A DNA stretch of 5,100 nt from CAYMEV01 sp964389675 [NCBI: uncultured Candidatus Sumerlaeota bacterium] (GTDB lineage: Bacteria; CAYMEV01), in contig CAYMEV010000049.1 of assembly GCA_964389675.1 (NCBI GenBank), positions 1 through 5,100 of the forward strand. Reading direction: 5' to 3'. Below the pieces are notes generated by a model that saw only the letters and a program-made list of their open reading frames with translations, was not told the origin of the DNA and ran no database searches. Shown here in pieces: positions 4,871 to 5,100 of the stretch (positions are counted from its first letter, which is position 1; each line of letters starts with the position of its first letter). A program made the position numbers and the translations under genes.

Positions 4871-5100
4871 ATGAAACTACAAGTATTTATATGTCTGACA
4901 TTAGTTATCTGCCTTTTATCAGGCTGCGGGACTGTCATGGGCGTAAAAGCACCTCCTGAGTCAAGAACTATGGAGAGAATTATTGATGTTGCAAATGCAC
5001 ATAAGGATAAGCTGTATATAAAAGCTAGCTGACACATTTGTTTCTGCAGAATCAGTAAATGAATTGCAGGATAAAGAATCGGGCAAGATTGCAGGCAAAT
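4871..5100 (+). pseudogene. DUF4468-like lipoprotein gene broken by a frameshift, cut by the right edge
   Basis: The reading frame from ATG at 4871 gives a 53-residue product with a textbook lipoprotein signal (hydrophobic 5-17, lipobox L-S-G-C with C19), then RIIDVANAHKDKLYIKAS and TGA at 5030-5032. In the next frame, from 5028 to the window end, the sequence reads ADTFVSAESV, then LQDKESGKIAGK. Together these halves match the order I know from DUF4468-type lipoproteins, where a K-x-L-Y helix with a Trp-containing turn is followed by F-x-S-A-x-S-V and a QDKE-x-G-x-I-x-G strand. The turn (about three to four residues, including the Trp) is missing at the join. An approximately 11-base deletion would explain both the loss and the frame change. 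The upstream GGGAAGAG is a modest ribosome site. The longer reading from 4766 is rejected because it puts the signal peptide inside the protein. A sequencing error is the main alternative. Confidence 0.72.

Overview
The window looks like a chromosomal segment of a diderm (Gram-negative-type) bacterium. It has two predicted lipoproteins, a secreted protein with a cleavable-type signal peptide, strong Shine-Dalgarno sites and AT-rich intergenic DNA. The sigma factor has a full RpoD layout, including an N-terminal region 1.1 and a spacer after region 1.2 that resembles RpoD of deltaproteobacteria (Desulfobacterota). That is only a hint, so I do not name a genus. No mobile element, CRISPR array, tRNA or rRNA was seen.

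Layout, left to right. Positions 1-301 hold no complete gene: there is the possible 5' end of a minus-strand gene leaving the left edge (with a frame break or a leader ORF), its possible promoter, and an intrinsic terminator for the sigma gene. Positions 302-2098 (minus) encode a 598-residue RpoD-like sigma factor. Its -35-reading helix is intact, but its -10-reading and extended -10-reading residues are changed. Three closely spaced minus-strand genes lie upstream of it: a duplicated-domain secreted protein (3363-4064), a DUF6694-like lipoprotein (2500-3306) and an 88-residue zinc-knuckle membrane protein (2222-2488). They read as an envelope operon from a good sigma-70-type promoter at 4103-4131. 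The sigma gene has its own candidate promoter, but no terminator separates it from this operon, so read-through is possible.

Positions 4244-4651 (minus) encode a small acidic helical protein of unknown function with its own promoter. A roughly 220-base divergent intergenic region follows, carrying a perfect inverted repeat and a 10-base motif present once per orientation. At the right edge, a plus-strand lipoprotein of DUF4468-like type starts at 4871 and is broken by an apparent short deletion and frameshift near 5022-5030. It then continues in another frame to the window end.

The most notable signals are the sigma factor's rewired promoter-reading residues and neutralised sigma finger, the ungapped 103-residue duplication in the secreted protein, the LITAF-like split zinc knuckle around a membrane hairpin, and the frame-broken lipoprotein.
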